From: Casuarius casuarius
Lineage: Eukaryota > Chordata > Aves > Casuariiformes > Casuariidae
Direction: 5' to 3'
Length of the DNA stretch: 64,000 nt
Assembly: GCA_003342895.1 (NCBI GenBank)
Contig: PTFA01000418.1
Location: 186,812 to 250,811, forward strand
How positions within the stretch are numbered: position 1 is the first letter of the stretch; each line of letters starts with the position of its first letter. The position numbers and the translations under genes are program-made. This document shows positions 38,745 to 50,597 of this stretch, one piece after another. The notes beneath the pieces are model-generated. The model saw only the letters and a program-made list of their open reading frames with translations, did no database searches and had not been told where the DNA came from.

Positions 38745-38930
38745 ACGTACACACACATGATATATGTGTGTTCTATATGCATACTATACATACATTATGC
38801 ATAACATATCTAACATAAGATATATACCATACCTGTATATATTATATTAATAGGTCTCATACATCTATCATACAGAACATATAGGACATACATTATATAT
38901 AATATATATGTATAAAATCAATATAATTTG
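38745..38930. repeat. Degenerate (CATATA)n AT-rich array
   Basis: About 185 bp made of variants of catata, acatac and tatata units with little other sequence. It looks like an old microsatellite that has accumulated substitutions. Such arrays melt easily and are prone to slippage. Confidence 0.8.
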
Positions 38931-39574
38931 TAAAAATGTTTTTCTTCTGAATATAAGCAAAAGCCAGAATTTGAATTTTTTTATCTAAAATGAAAATATA
39001 CCGTAGGTGTAAAAAAGGTATCATATTTTGTGTTTTCCAATTTATTTTTTTCTAGTGCCTTTATATAATATTGTCATATACTCTATTTTTATATCTATAT
39101 ATCATTTACCATTATTTATGACCAGAACTTGAGTTTGTAACTGGTAATTATTTTGGTAATCAAAAAAATAGACACTATAACAGATTTAAATGTCAATTGA
39201 AAGTTAGTATTGCAATTGATATTCTCATCAGTTTCTAATTGGTAGCTTGTTTTCCTATTACTGAGTTATTCTAACTGATCATTTTACTGTGAAATAATTT
39301 CAGTTAAAAATGCAAAATAATTTTAAATACAAATAAAAAGATGATTCAAAATGATATTTCATGCCAATGAACATAGCTTCAATTTTTCTCTAAATGAAAG
39401 CTATTTAGCATTATTTGCTGTCTTCTTATGCATGGTAACTAAGAAATTGTTTCAACTCATTTAGAAAACTCCATGTCATTCAGACTTTCAACACAGAACA
39501 TTTCAAAGAACACTGTGGAAAAAAAATTATTAAAGAAAAGCTATGACTTTCTGCTTGTGGTGTCTCTATCTAAC
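38931..39574. other. Very AT-rich noncoding sequence
   Basis: Extremely AT-rich, stops in all frames, nothing recognised. Confidence 0.5.
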
Positions 39575-39745
39575 CCAGAAAGCCAAGCTGTGGAGTCTCC
39601 ATTTCTGGAGAAAGCAAAACTAGGCTGGACAAGGTCCTCAGTGACCTGACTTCAGTTATCCTCCTCTGAATGATGAGTTGGACCAGAAGACCTCCAGATG
39701 TCCCTGGCAACCTAAATTACTCGAGGATCCTACTATATGACTCTA
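39575..39745 (+). mobile_element. CR1 LINE 3' end fragment
   Basis: This is the clearest avian-type CR1 tail in the window. 'aagctgtggagtctccattt' plus 'ctggagaaagcaaaactagg' matches the CR1 'ggctgtggagtctccatccttggagat..' region. It continues with 'ctggacaaggtcctcagtgacctg', 'gagttggaccagaagacctcc', 'agatgtccctggcaaccta' and the end 'tcctactatatgactct'. Only the last 170 bp remain, a typical 5' truncation. It is diverged and inactive. Orientation is plus. Confidence 0.88.
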
Positions 39746-41170
39746 AATTAAGGGAGCTAGACTCCTTGCTGAGCTAGAAACTGAGCAAGGCCTAGAGAAT
39801 ACATAAAATCTTCACAAAAAATCATGTAAGCTACTCAGATGATGAGAGGCAAGTCTCTGTAAGCTAATTATCTTTGTCAGTGCTACACTGACAAAACAGC
39901 AGCAGCTGGTCTTCAAATACAAATATACTCTAAAGAAATGACCCTGCTACTCAGTGATAATACTGCATTAACTCCTTTCTTATAAGGATTGCAGCTGGCA
40001 CGTGAGACTCTCAAATCATCATTCTTCTCAACAAGAAGCCACCACAAATTCACTCCATACATTAGAGATAAATAATGAATCATCCAATGGGACACAAACT
40101 GAAAAGGAAGGAGGGCAATCCAAACCTCTTCATACACAGGCTGCAAGCTTTGGCTTTGCAGTGCAAATAGCTGAGGTTAGGGTGGAAGTGGGGAAGAGAG
40201 CAGGCTTCTGTGTTTCCAAACAGTAACGAGGGAGAGCAAGCCTCTCTTTTTAATGTCTCCTCCCAAGTACATCCAATGAAGAGTCATCAGCATCAGCCAT
40301 ATCCAGGCTAACCATCCCACCTTGTTTAACACCCTATGTGCTGGATGGAAGAGGAAGGAAGGAAAGAAAACTTTATAGCAGAGTGGACTTCATCTAACAG
40401 GGCCAAGACCATGGATGCAGGAAGAGTACTGAGCTGAAGGATAGTATTTTCTCACGTAGCTGCACAGGCTGGTCCTCAAATAAGAAGGGATTTTGGATTG
40501 GCATCTCCTGCGGTAGATGTTTGCCTCCATCCTCCTTTTTAAGTATCTCCTGCATTTGAAACGCCTGTGGTGGCAATATTCCCAAACTGAGTAAAAATGC
40601 TCTGAGAAAGGTTACTATGCCAAGGCTTTGAGAAGGCTGAACCAGAACTCGTCTCCCCAGTGGGGCAGTGCTACAGTCACCATGGCCAAGATGTGAAACA
40701 TGACTAGGCTCCAAAAAATTGGTGGCTGTACCTTTTCTTACTGTCCTTGCATTTTTTTAGAATCTACATTTGGTGCATGTTCCATCAGGCTCAGTATATG
40801 GTGCTGGAGTTCCTCTGTCCTAGAGTCTGTATTACGGGCTGAGAAGGCATGCTGGGCTGGGTCCGAGCTCCAGAATGTATTGTAAGTGAAGGGTGGTATT
40901 AGCTGTGGTTTTGACTGTTCCTGTTAGGAGAGGAATTCCTGTTCCAGGCTCCTCGCCGCAGTAGCTTGTGTATCCTGAGACAAACTCACAGATTCAGGAA
41001 ATAACATTACACTAGGAGGAGTGCTTTTAAAAGGGAAAACAGAGTCCTTGGTTTGCTGTGGGTATGGAAAGAAGAGTCATGTTCTCTGAAAGCAGACTGG
41101 AGGGAAGCAGGAAAGATAGCAAGTATAATGGGCTTTCTAAGAAGGGAGAGAAAAGTAGAAAAAGCAGATG
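39746..41170. other. Noncoding sequence, no recognised gene
   Basis: Somewhat more balanced base content than the flanks. Open frames of 60-106 codons (for example 40394-40714 minus) have no recognised domains. Confidence 0.45.
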
Positions 41171-41266
41171 TATTTGTTTTATTTTATGCTATGTTATTTT
41201 ATGTTATGTTATGTTGTTTTATTTTATTTTACGTTATTTTATTTTATGCTTTGTTATTTTATTGCC
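41171..41266. repeat. (TTTTA)n / (TTATG)n pentanucleotide array
   Basis: About 95 bp of ttttA and ttatg five-base units. The Tyr/Phe/Leu/Cys-rich frames overlapping it on the plus strand are artefacts. Confidence 0.95.
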
Positions 41267-43236
41267 AGCTTAGCAGCTGCAGTGATTTAGGTGACTCTAC
41301 TGAGCTAGGTGTCTAGCATCCTGTGAGCAAAGGGTGGCTGTGATAGTGGAGTTAGGCTGGATTTTGCAGGGTCAGAGAGCCTAGTCCTGCTATAAACTTC
41401 CTACAGAGAAAGCTGCTGCAACTTCCATGCGCATTTTGGACAAGGTCTTGAAGGATGCCTCTTCAGTACACCAGCATGTAGCTGGTCCTGAGGGCTTCTC
41501 CATCTTGCAGTCAGTTCAAACAAAAACTGCAGGAGGAGGAAAAGGATGGATTAATCTTTCACTTCAAGACTGGTGAACTTCAATACTTTGTTTTTGTTAC
41601 AAATGGACATCAATTTGATGCACTCATCCATGTCCCTTTTACACCACTTCAGTTTAATAGGGACAAATGTATTTATATTTTAAAATTAAGTCAGCTGGAC
41701 ATTGCAGGGCTAAAACGAAAGGTAAATCAGAGCTGCAGAGCTGCATCTGTCATCATACACACCTCTTGCAGTGCTAGTCTCCTGTCAGTTCAGTGTGCGT
41801 ATGAGCTGGAATGACAAGTACACAGCAGCTGAACGCCGCTTGAAAACTTAATCTCTGCGTGGTCTCCAAGTGTGACTGAGAGGTCAGCCACGATCCTTTA
41901 AGTGCAGAACGCTACTTGCCTTGACCATGGCAAATCTTCATGACTAAGTAGAACGGAATATCCGGCTCCCAATGGGTGCAGCACATGTCATTTTTCTAGC
42001 AGATGATGTAGGTAGCCACCTATATACTGGCAATAGTGAATGAAATAACAGTAAAAATTAGAGGAATCATTTTCAAGCCTTATGGTTGAACCAGCACCAA
42101 AGTGCCGAGAAAGACTTTGCTTCTCTTGGGAATATCCAGAGAAAACAATTTCCCAGAACATGCCTTGAAAACAGTCTTAGAGAGAATATTATTTGCACAT
42201 ATTTAATTTTTTCTTCCTGAACAATTTAGAAGGCTTTTCCAGCTTTTTCAAAATATTTTTTTTGTGCTGAAAAACTGATGGCATTTTTCTCTAATTGACC
42301 AGCTGGCTCTGCTCAATGTTTTCAGTAAATAGCATGATGTACTGCTATTTTCACATAGCATGATTACTGTGAAGCATGTATTGGAAATCTGTACAAAATA
42401 TTTGCATTCAGTTATAGCTGAAATGCTATTTTCATTGCTATTACAAAGATAGGTGAAGTTCCAGTGATGATTATAGCAGGGAGTTATTTTTAATTTATGA
42501 TGATGTATTATTTGTTAGACTGCAATACAATGCAATTTCTTGGAGATAAATTGAAGAATTAGAGCTAGTTAGATATGTTTTTGTTAGGGTAAGAAGAGAT
42601 GATGCAGATAATCTTTAGGATTAGCTATTCTGAGGAATTTATGCTAGCAAAAAGTCTATTAATTTTGAATGAATTTAAGATGGTTAAGATGTTAAAAACA
42701 TAATAAGAGCTGTGCTGCTCAGTATATTAAAAGGATATGGTTATACTTCAACCTGTATTTTGTAGCAAAATTCCTAGACCATGTCAGAGAACATTGAGTT
42801 GTCCGGTAGATGAGCTCTCATTTAGGAAGTAGCAAGTTGAGATTTAGGTCTCCTTTAAAATTCCTCAATGAAACATAATCAGCAAATGCTTGTAAACAAG
42901 CTCAAAACAAAGTTGTAATTTTGCCCCACTGAAGTGGATGGAGTTTTGCCACTCACCTTAGTATGTGTTACTTTTTCCCTAAGAATGAGTCACCGAAATT
43001 ATTTAGGAACCTCATATAAAGATCTACCAGGACAAAAAAATTGCTATTTGCTTGTAGACTATTTGCAAAGAATAACTAGAAACATTTATTAAAGAAATTG
43101 TTTATTGAAATCTACTTGCATTTCAAATTTAGGCTGCCTCTGTATAAGGTTTCATCTTTGCATTTGTTAACTGAAGTTTTCTTTCACAAATCTCCTTTAT
43201 CGATGCTGGTCATTAAGGTTTTGCCACTTATTTCAG
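41267..43236. other. Noncoding sequence, no recognised gene
   Basis: AT-rich, few open frames. On the minus strand a strong donor-like site (CTAAG|gtgagt, about 42955) pairs with an acceptor-like tttttttgtcctggtag (about 43025). The 66 bp between carry stops in all frames, so at most this is a noncoding exon. A repeat scrap overlaps at 42918-42950. Confidence 0.45.
42918..42950. repeat. Ancient interspersed repeat scrap (palindromic type)
   Basis: 'ttttgccccactgaagtgga' and 'tggagttttgccac' resemble the 'ccccactgaagtcaatggcaaaactccc' family of old sauropsid repeats. The motif is short and the call tentative. Confidence 0.3.
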
Positions 43237-43320
43237 TTTTGGAAGATGTTGTAGACACAGAATTGTTATTTAGCCCAGATCTTTTTTCCACATTGCAGTT
43301 TTCTGGCATGCTGAGAGGAG
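43237..43320 (+). other. Exon-like 84-bp module with open frame (candidate coding exon)
   Basis: A good acceptor (ggttttgccacttatttcag) and a good donor (GGAG|gtaagc) bound 84 bp, a multiple of three. The frame that starts after two bases is open throughout and reads as an acidic then hydrophobic peptide including EDVVDTELLFSPDLFSTLQ. The exon would be phase-symmetric (a cassette type). No homologue or domain is recognised. The flanking intronic sequence is also open in this frame from about 43098, which weakens the argument. Confidence 0.22.
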
Positions 43321-44288
43321 GTAAGCAACATTTTCAGGTAGCTTGAAGGAAAACTGCTCTCAGTTCATGAAGTCCAGCTCTCTGAAAGTTCACACATTAA
43401 GAATCGTTTGTCAACAGAGCTAAAGGATGACATTAAAAAAAAGTGTTTAATATTAGTTGGCATTGCTGAATGTACTGCTACAGTTGGCCATTTCAAAGCA
43501 ATCTGTGCAATATATCCCAGTGCAAGAAACTAAGCAAATATTGTACATATGCTTTTAATATAAGAAAAGAGGAGTAGCCTCCTGAACTTCTAACAGCAAG
43601 GATAAAACCTTCATATGGTGACTAGATAAAAATATAATGAGATTAACTGTATTAGAATTTACAATAGATACCTGTTGTCAAATTTTCCATGACCCAGGAC
43701 CAGTGATCAGAAGACAATTTCTGTCCTAGGAAATTTATGCATAGCAACCTGCTGTGAAGTTTTTACACATCCCTCTGAAGCAGCATTAGAGATGAAGCAC
43801 TGGACTGGGAAGTTCCCTGATATCATTTAGGATAACTTCCTATGTGTATGCAAACAATGTTCGCTTAAAAAATTTCTTAGTAAAAGGTACCCACAACATT
43901 ACATGCATTTCATTTTTGACACTCATCAAAGAAGTGGGTTAACACTACGGAAAGTCTGCGACAAATATTTTTTGAGAGGGAATGATGCAATAACATTTCT
44001 GAAAAAGTTTAGATTTAAGTGATTTACCTTCAATTTAATTTAGAGGTAGATTATTTCAGGTATCCTTGGAGTAAGGCCAAATTGCCAAGTGTACCGAAGT
44101 ATAATTTTATATGACCATTAGATCACATAAAAAGGTTTTACGCTAAATTTGCAAACATTCCCTCTTTTCATTTCTGATGCATTTTCCTTAAAAGTGTTGT
44201 GATTCATCTGATTAAAGGCAAGAGGTAACAACAATACAGAAAGATTAAAAAAAACCCACCCACTGTTGACTAGTAGAATTTCTTGAAA
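43321..44288. other. Noncoding sequence, one possible SINE scrap
   Basis: AT-rich with no gene. The segment 43790-43830 (gaagcactggactgggaag) resembles the start of a MIR-like SINE but is too short to call firmly. Confidence 0.4.
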
Positions 44289-44360
44289 CCCCCCCCCACT
44301 ATTTTATATATATATATAAAAATAAATAATGTGTATATATATATGTGTATATATATATGA
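44289..44360. repeat. C9 homopolymer and (TA)n/(TG)n microsatellite
   Basis: A run of nine cytosines (44289-44297) is followed by AT dinucleotides, an A-rich spacer and further TA/TG dinucleotides. Confidence 0.9.
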
Positions 44361-47349
44361 AGTTTGTATTTTGGGGAATACTGTTACTTAGAATTTTGAT
44401 AGATTAACTGGAAAAAAATGAAGTGATTCATGGAGACATATACAGATTTATGCCTCTCTTAAATAATCTCTGTTTGGCAAACCAGTTTAGCTTTTAAGAT
44501 ATGCCTTTAGATATACATTAAAGTCCTATGATTTAAATGGGTTAACCTTAATTAATTTCTCTTTTTTTTTTGTTCAGCAGCATAAATTCAGAAGGCATAG
44601 GAAGGAATTCTGGAAAGAGAGATTAACAAGGTAATTTCTTTGAGAGGAAAAGAAGGGTTATTAGCGCAGAAAAAATAGGTGAGGAAAGGAACCATCTTAA
44701 TATAACGGGAATCTGTGAAAGAGAAGTGGAGTGTTACAGATAAAAGTGTAATTTGTGATAGCGTGATGTGGGTGAAAGAAGTAAAAGCATCAGCATGAAC
44801 GGCAAGAAGCAGTTATAAGAATTACCAGACTACAAATTGGGTAGGCAACTGGACCTGCAAGAGCCTGTACCTGGAGTAGGAAATAGGGAGAACAGTAGAG
44901 CGATTCCTGCATGTTATAATTTATCCCTGAACTTGACAAATCTGTTCTGCCCATTGAAGACTAGTTTCATGCTTATAGTTCTATAAAAAAAATCAAAAAT
45001 ATTTGGCAAAAATTCTGCCACCTCGTCTGCTCAGTTTATGAACATCCTTGCCTACTTTTGTGAAAAGTTGCATTATGCTAAAATGTGTTTCTGCCTTGAA
45101 AACTAGTATGCTTTATCAACTGTGCTCAGAGTTCTCAGAAGTGAGTGCCTTAACAAAGTATCCTAAGTTGGTATTTAGCCTGATTTTTTTTTTCAGAAAA
45201 TACTGAATCCCTAGTAATCACGTTCAATGACAACCCTCCAGCAAATTAAACTAGCAAACAAGTCTTTATAAACAGTGGCACAATTTTGAAAGATCTAACA
45301 TCCACTTAGATATTAGGAACTTGCATTCTATTTTCAGATCTGTTGCCTGAAAATGACAACATTTTGCGTGAGTATATAGACACGTACACACACCCATGTT
45401 AATCATGCTCACAGTTAGCAGGCTTGATAATTGTAATAATAGTTTAAATTCTATTTGTATACTTAAACCTCAGCTGTGATCTACAAGAAACACATACTAA
45501 TTATCTGGCTATCTGATTTTTGTTGTTGTTGTTTCTGGATAAACTTTACCTGACTACTAATGCAGCTTTTTCATCCAAGTTTGGGGAACCTCCATTCATC
45601 ACAAGTATCATCACATCTATGTGACTGCTGCACATGAAGTTATTGAAGTGCAATGAACCAGTTTCAAGGGGTAGTGCTTTACAGATATGAAGTGGAAATG
45701 TTTAAGTAGGTCAGACAGAAATCATTCTGTTTTGATAGACAAACTACCTGACAGAAGCCTATGGACTCGAGGGTAACCCTAAGGGCTCAGTCTGCAGATG
45801 AGTCAGCCAATACTGTCAAATCATGCTGCTGGTGAATAAGAAATGCATAGTGGCTCAGAGATAGTAATTAATATTTTATTTTGAAATCAGATTCAGTTTA
45901 GTGGAATTTAAGAGATATGGGAGACGTATAATGGTAGGCAGTGGAGTTGAGAGCGACTGACTCCTGCTGCATGGCAGAAGCTCACTGTCTTTAATTCACT
46001 TAGAATTGAGTGACTGGAATGAGACAAAATCCAATTTCTTAAAAGTATTTATATTGCATCCTTTTGGTAGGGAAGCTTTAAATGGGCTTTTACCTCTCCC
46101 ACGCCTTTGCACTTCTAGCTATTAATGGCATTACATTTCAGTCAGTTTTCTGTTTTCCCTCTGCTGAAGTTTCAGAACATGAGGCAACTTTTTTACAAAA
46201 GCTAGACTCTGAGTGATGAAGCAGTCCCATAATATTTACCTGAGCTCAAGCACTGAGCTTTATGGAAGAGCTGAAGCAACATCTGACAGATTTCCTTTTC
46301 ATTTCTGAAATCTACATCAACAATATTTTTGGCCTTTGGAATCTCTTTCTATGACATTTTGGACATTTTGCAGCATGACGAGCAGAAAGAAAGAGGCAGC
46401 ACAAGGCTGACCTTCCCCTAGTCCTCTTCTGGCAGTGGGCACGCAAAAGGCCTACTCTATTGAACCTAAACCACAGCATTGTTCAATGGATTATGATATT
46501 CACTTCAAAACTGGGTGATTTCCTCTGTATGTCTCTTCCCGAAGTGGTTTGTGCTAGTCAATGAACATAGTGCCCTGGCAATTTTTCAGAATTAAAATCT
46601 TAGCATTATTTGTTGAACATATGGATCCTTCCTACTCATTTTCTCGCCACTTCACTAATAATCTGATTATGTAATGGAGAATTGTTGGCAATAGAGAAAG
46701 CCTTGCAAATACATCTCAGATCTTCCATGGTTTGTCTTCTGGTATATAGATTTAAATTAACAGCTACTCAGTGCAATGGCAGTATTCAAAAAACCCCCAA
46801 GGCTGACTTCAATATAAGGTGATGGATACTTACCACTACTGCAAATGCAACAATTTGTTCAATAATCTCTCCTTTGGCTACTGCTTGGTGATAGGATATG
46901 CTGTGATGTTGGATTTTAATATGCAATTAATTTTGGATTAAAATTGTTCGTAGCATTGCTCTGCAAAAACGCTAATTTCTGTGTTTACTTAAAAAGATTC
47001 TATACCTCTTCTGAAATTTTATATCCTTCCCTCAGTTCAGCATATGGTCAGAAGCAAATAAAAAACAGCAGGGACAAGCAGTGGTAAACTAACACAAAAA
47101 GCACAAATAGAATAAGAGTACAAAAGAATGGTGTTTATTATAACATAAGGAAAGGCTGGTGTTGAACATCAGCATACAGAAAAAAAGAGGAACTGAAAGC
47201 AAATGCAAGCTATTCTTAGATTCCTTTAGACTTCAAAACAGCATGAAGTACATTAGTTATAAGTAAAAAAGAATCATTCAAAATCAGTGTAGCTCGAAGA
47301 GAATCACTCAAAATATCATCCTTAAATTGACAGTTGTTTTAGCTTTTTC
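44361..47349. other. Noncoding sequence, no recognised gene
   Basis: Frequent stops in all frames; no ATG-started frame of 60 codons or more. One exon-like minus-strand stretch at 46834-46900 is described among the findings. Confidence 0.5.
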
Positions 47350-47370
47350 TTTTTTTTTTTTTTTTTTTTT
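47350..47370. repeat. Poly(T) tract
   Basis: Twenty-one consecutive T residues, preceded by T5C. It could be the reverse complement of an A-rich retrotransposon tail, or serve as the pyrimidine tract of the splice-like site at 47391-47399. Confidence 0.95.
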
Positions 47371-47429
47371 GGTATGATGCTGTGATGATGCAGGTAAGTT
47401 TATTTAGGAGTCAGATGACCCAGTAAGAC

Positions 47430-47990
47430 ACTGCAATCACAGGCTCATCTAAGCCCCTTTATAATACTGATCACAATCCCTGTTAAAAGGAGATTTTGAC
47501 CTCTTTGATTTGAGAGCTTTTTTAGAACTTATTTAGTCTCATGGTCATGCATCTTCTAATTTTGGGGCTAAATTTAATTATAACCAGTCTATTCCCATCT
47601 CTGCTTGTGCCAACACTGTTATTTAGCTTAAACAACTTTTCTCCTTTCTCAGTGCTTCCTTTATGATATATTCAGAGAGAGTTATCATATATCTTCTCAA
47701 CTTTTATTTTGTTCATACAAACAAGATGTACTTTTCCATCAGAATCCCCCCAAATTCCCCTGGTCCCCCTCATTGCCCTCCTATGTACCTCTTCCTATTT
47801 CAGTTAATTTTTCGTTGAATAGGGTTGACTAGAACTTTACGGTTCTGCAGATGAGGTCGGGTCGGGGCCTTGCAGAATAGCTCTAATGCTCCCCTAGCTC
47901 TCTTGGAAATGCTTTGCCTGGAGCACCCTAGGATTGGATTTTCCTTTTTCACAAATGTCGCACATTATTTCAGGAATTTGATTCTACTGA
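47430..47990 (-). mobile_element. CR1-type LINE 3' remnant
   Basis: The plus strand shows the reverse complement of a CR1 3' region in order: 'ccccctcattgccctcctatg' (the 'atcctcatagccctcctctgcacct' landmark), 'agttaatttttcgttgaata', 'gttctgcagatgaggtcgg' (the 'tattccagatgaggtctc' landmark), 'ggccttgcagaatagctcta', 'agctctcttggaaatgctttgcctg', and 'gcaccctaggattggatttt' with 'cctttttcac'. The copy is on the minus strand, truncated on its 5' side near 47990, and inactive. It again fits a distinct CR1 subfamily. Confidence 0.82.
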
Positions 47991-49019
47991 AAGGAACAAT
48001 TAAATTAAAATGACACTGAAATAAGCTCATTCCCACCCTGCCGCTGCGTTGACTCAGTAAACTGTGTACATTTCTTGCAGACATCTTTCCTTCATTATGC
48101 ATCAGATTCCTTCTTTTTGTCATAAAAATAGATTTTTCAGTTTAACAGTTTTATTTTCCCCAATAGATCTAACATGATGATCCTCCATATGTGAAATTCA
48201 AATGTGGTTTAAACAAAAATGTTTAGGAAGCATAGACTAAATTTTATGTAGCTAATTCAGAGGCTGTTCCGAAGCATTATACAGGATATGTCACCTCTCA
48301 GGAAAGTACAGTTTTCAGAAACATATTGCAAATTACTTTTGGTAGATGAGAACATGTTGAAAAACCAAGGAAATTTTCCATTGATCAACATTATTATAAG
48401 GAACAAAGAGAAAGGGAAGTGAATGCATCCTTTGTAAGCACATAAATAAGTAAATGTTAAATGTATAATTTTAAGGTCTTTAAAACATTAAAATAAATAC
48501 TGAACTATGTTATATTTTAAAAACACACATTTATCTATCAAAATCCAGAAAAAAAGTACCCTACTAAGTTTGGAAGAGAAACAGCACTGAAATTACTCCT
48601 TATAATAAAACTGAAGAACAAAAAAAGACATTTAAATTCAAACTACATGAAGAAAGACTAACATAACTACATGCTGAAAAGGCTAATGTTTCTTTTTAAT
48701 GTTTATTGTGGAAAGCACCCAAAATAAAAAAATGGGTTTCATTCAGATTTTAGAGGAAATTCATAGTAAATACAATGGCTATAATAGGAAAATGGGTATG
48801 GGTTTGTTAGAACACCAAGCAGATATAACTGCTCATATAAGAATATAAGAATATTGGTAGCAGAGGAATCTGAATGAATACCTGGACTGGAGATGAAATG
48901 AGAGGGAAAAGCAGCCAAAGCATCAGTCGTCTCCAAAGGAAAAAACTTTTTAATGGTTAGTAGAGGGTAAATTCATTATGTCCTTCTCCAGCAAATATTC
49001 TGGTTTATACTAATTTAAT

Positions 49020-49040
49020 TATCACACATAATGTGTGATA
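49020..49040. repeat. 10-bp perfect inverted repeat, 1-nt spacer
   Basis: TATCACACAT, then A, then ATGTGTGATA: the arms are exact reverse complements. Such near-perfect palindromes can be binding sites for dimeric factors or chance in AT-rich DNA. Confidence 0.9.
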
Positions 49041-50462
49041 TTTTCAGTATGAAAATAAACATGTCTTATGAAAATAATCATGGAAATAAATTTCAGCATA
49101 GATGGTTTGAGAGACTCAGGCAGAGGGAAAAAGAAAACTTTAAGTAAATTATTGCCCAGGTTTGTAAATAAATGGATGGGTAAGCAGTTGCTCCTTCCAC
49201 AGATTACCAAAGACAGTACTGGATGAAGGCAATGTCTCAGACTATTCAAAGTTTACATAAATGTTACAAAATATCACCTCACCAATTTTACTGAAAGCAG
49301 TTTGTGCCCATCATGAATATACAGAAATCTTGTTGACAGTTGTATACTAAAGGCAATGCTATAGAGCAGTGGACTGAGCTGGAAGACTCTACCCGAGGCT
49401 GAATGGATTAGTTTCTCATCCAGGGCTTATCAGATAGATAACTAAAATACAATAGGAGCTAGAAAGATTGTAATTGCAGACAAAAGATAATAAAAAAGAC
49501 AACTAGTCACGAGGAGGAAAAAAAGTAAAGAAAACATGCTTGGGAGCGACAGTCATGCTGAAAAAAGCAAGGGGGAGACACTGGCCAAGGAACGAAGTAG
49601 AGCATATATTTAAACTGAAACCTTTCAGCCACGTACTTTGATCAAATGATGGCAGGAATGTAGGAAATGATAAAAAGACAGTGGGAATCAGCAACTGATA
49701 TTTGAATTCGTGCGTAAGTATGGTCATTGTGGGGCACCTCAGCTCCTAGTAGCTGGTGTGAAACATCTAAACACCATGAAAGAAGGACTGAAAATTGTAG
49801 TAGAAGGGAAGTAGATCCTTCCTAAACACAGTAAGAAAAAATCACTGCCCGTAGAAAATGTCTACACTGATTGTGGTGCAAAATTTGATCACATACACAC
49901 ACAGTGTTTTAGATTTAGTACATTAAGTGCCATTTCATACTGTTTTTAAATTCTGTCTTAAATTCTCCCAGCAACACTCTCTACTTTCTGTTCCTTGACA
50001 GTAAATATAAATCTGGTGCTTGATCCAAAGCCAAGTGCTCAGTGGTTACAGCAATGCAGAATGAGGCCCCCAGCTCTCTCAGTCTGTAATTGTTACATTC
50101 ACCCTAGCCTATAACCTGTATATTGTATTTGTTCAAGTGAGCTTATCTGCAGAGCCCTTCAAGTTAGAGACTAGTTAATATGGAAGAGAAGGCAGGACTG
50201 CATTTTAAAGTATTACTATTTTTATTAATTATAATAAAATTCGTATGCTTGTAAATAAACATATATTTCCCGAATATAATAAATAGTCCAAGTGATACTA
50301 TGAGTTGGATTTTGAGATTAAAGAACTCCTTACCATAGCTAGTCTTATCAGACTGCAGAATGCTGGAAGTCCCACTGCATGAGGAACCTTGAGCAGGACC
50401 AGTGCATTAGGAAATACTGTATGGAATAATCCTACAATGTGAAAAAAAGACAAACTAAAATT

Positions 50463-50505
50463 ATTGCTGGATGAAATCCCAGTTGCACTGAAGTGAGCGT
50501 CAAAG
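50463..50505 (+). repeat. Ancient interspersed repeat scrap (palindromic type)
   Basis: 'tgctggatgaaatcccagttg' followed by 'cactgaagtgagcgtcaaag' resembles the 'tgaaatcctggccccactgaagtcaatggcaaa' type of old sauropsid repeat, as at 42.92 kb. Confidence 0.35.
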
Positions 50506-50578
50506 TTCTCTCACTGTGATCTCCATGAATACTTTTCAGAAAATTTCCAGTATTCTACGCACAAGCACTAAATCTGCC

Positions 50579-50597
50579 AAAAAAAAAAAAAAAAAAA
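50579..50597. repeat. Poly(A) tract
   Basis: Nineteen consecutive A residues. It produces the lysine run inside the open frame 50516-50803, which is not a credible gene. Confidence 0.95.

Larger units (their letters stand above)
47991..50578. other. Noncoding sequence, one possible SINE scrap and one palindrome
   Basis: No gene is recognised. At 49350-49430 'ctatagagcagtggactgag' resembles a MIR-like SINE start. A perfect 10-bp inverted repeat lies at 49020-49040. Open frames on the minus strand (48739-48936, 49022-49249, 49503-49727) have no motif. Confidence 0.45.

Noticed and set aside
41053..41316. Two overlapping plus-strand open frames rich in Phe, Leu, Cys and Tyr
   Set aside because: Both run through the (TTTTA)n/(TTATG)n pentanucleotide array.
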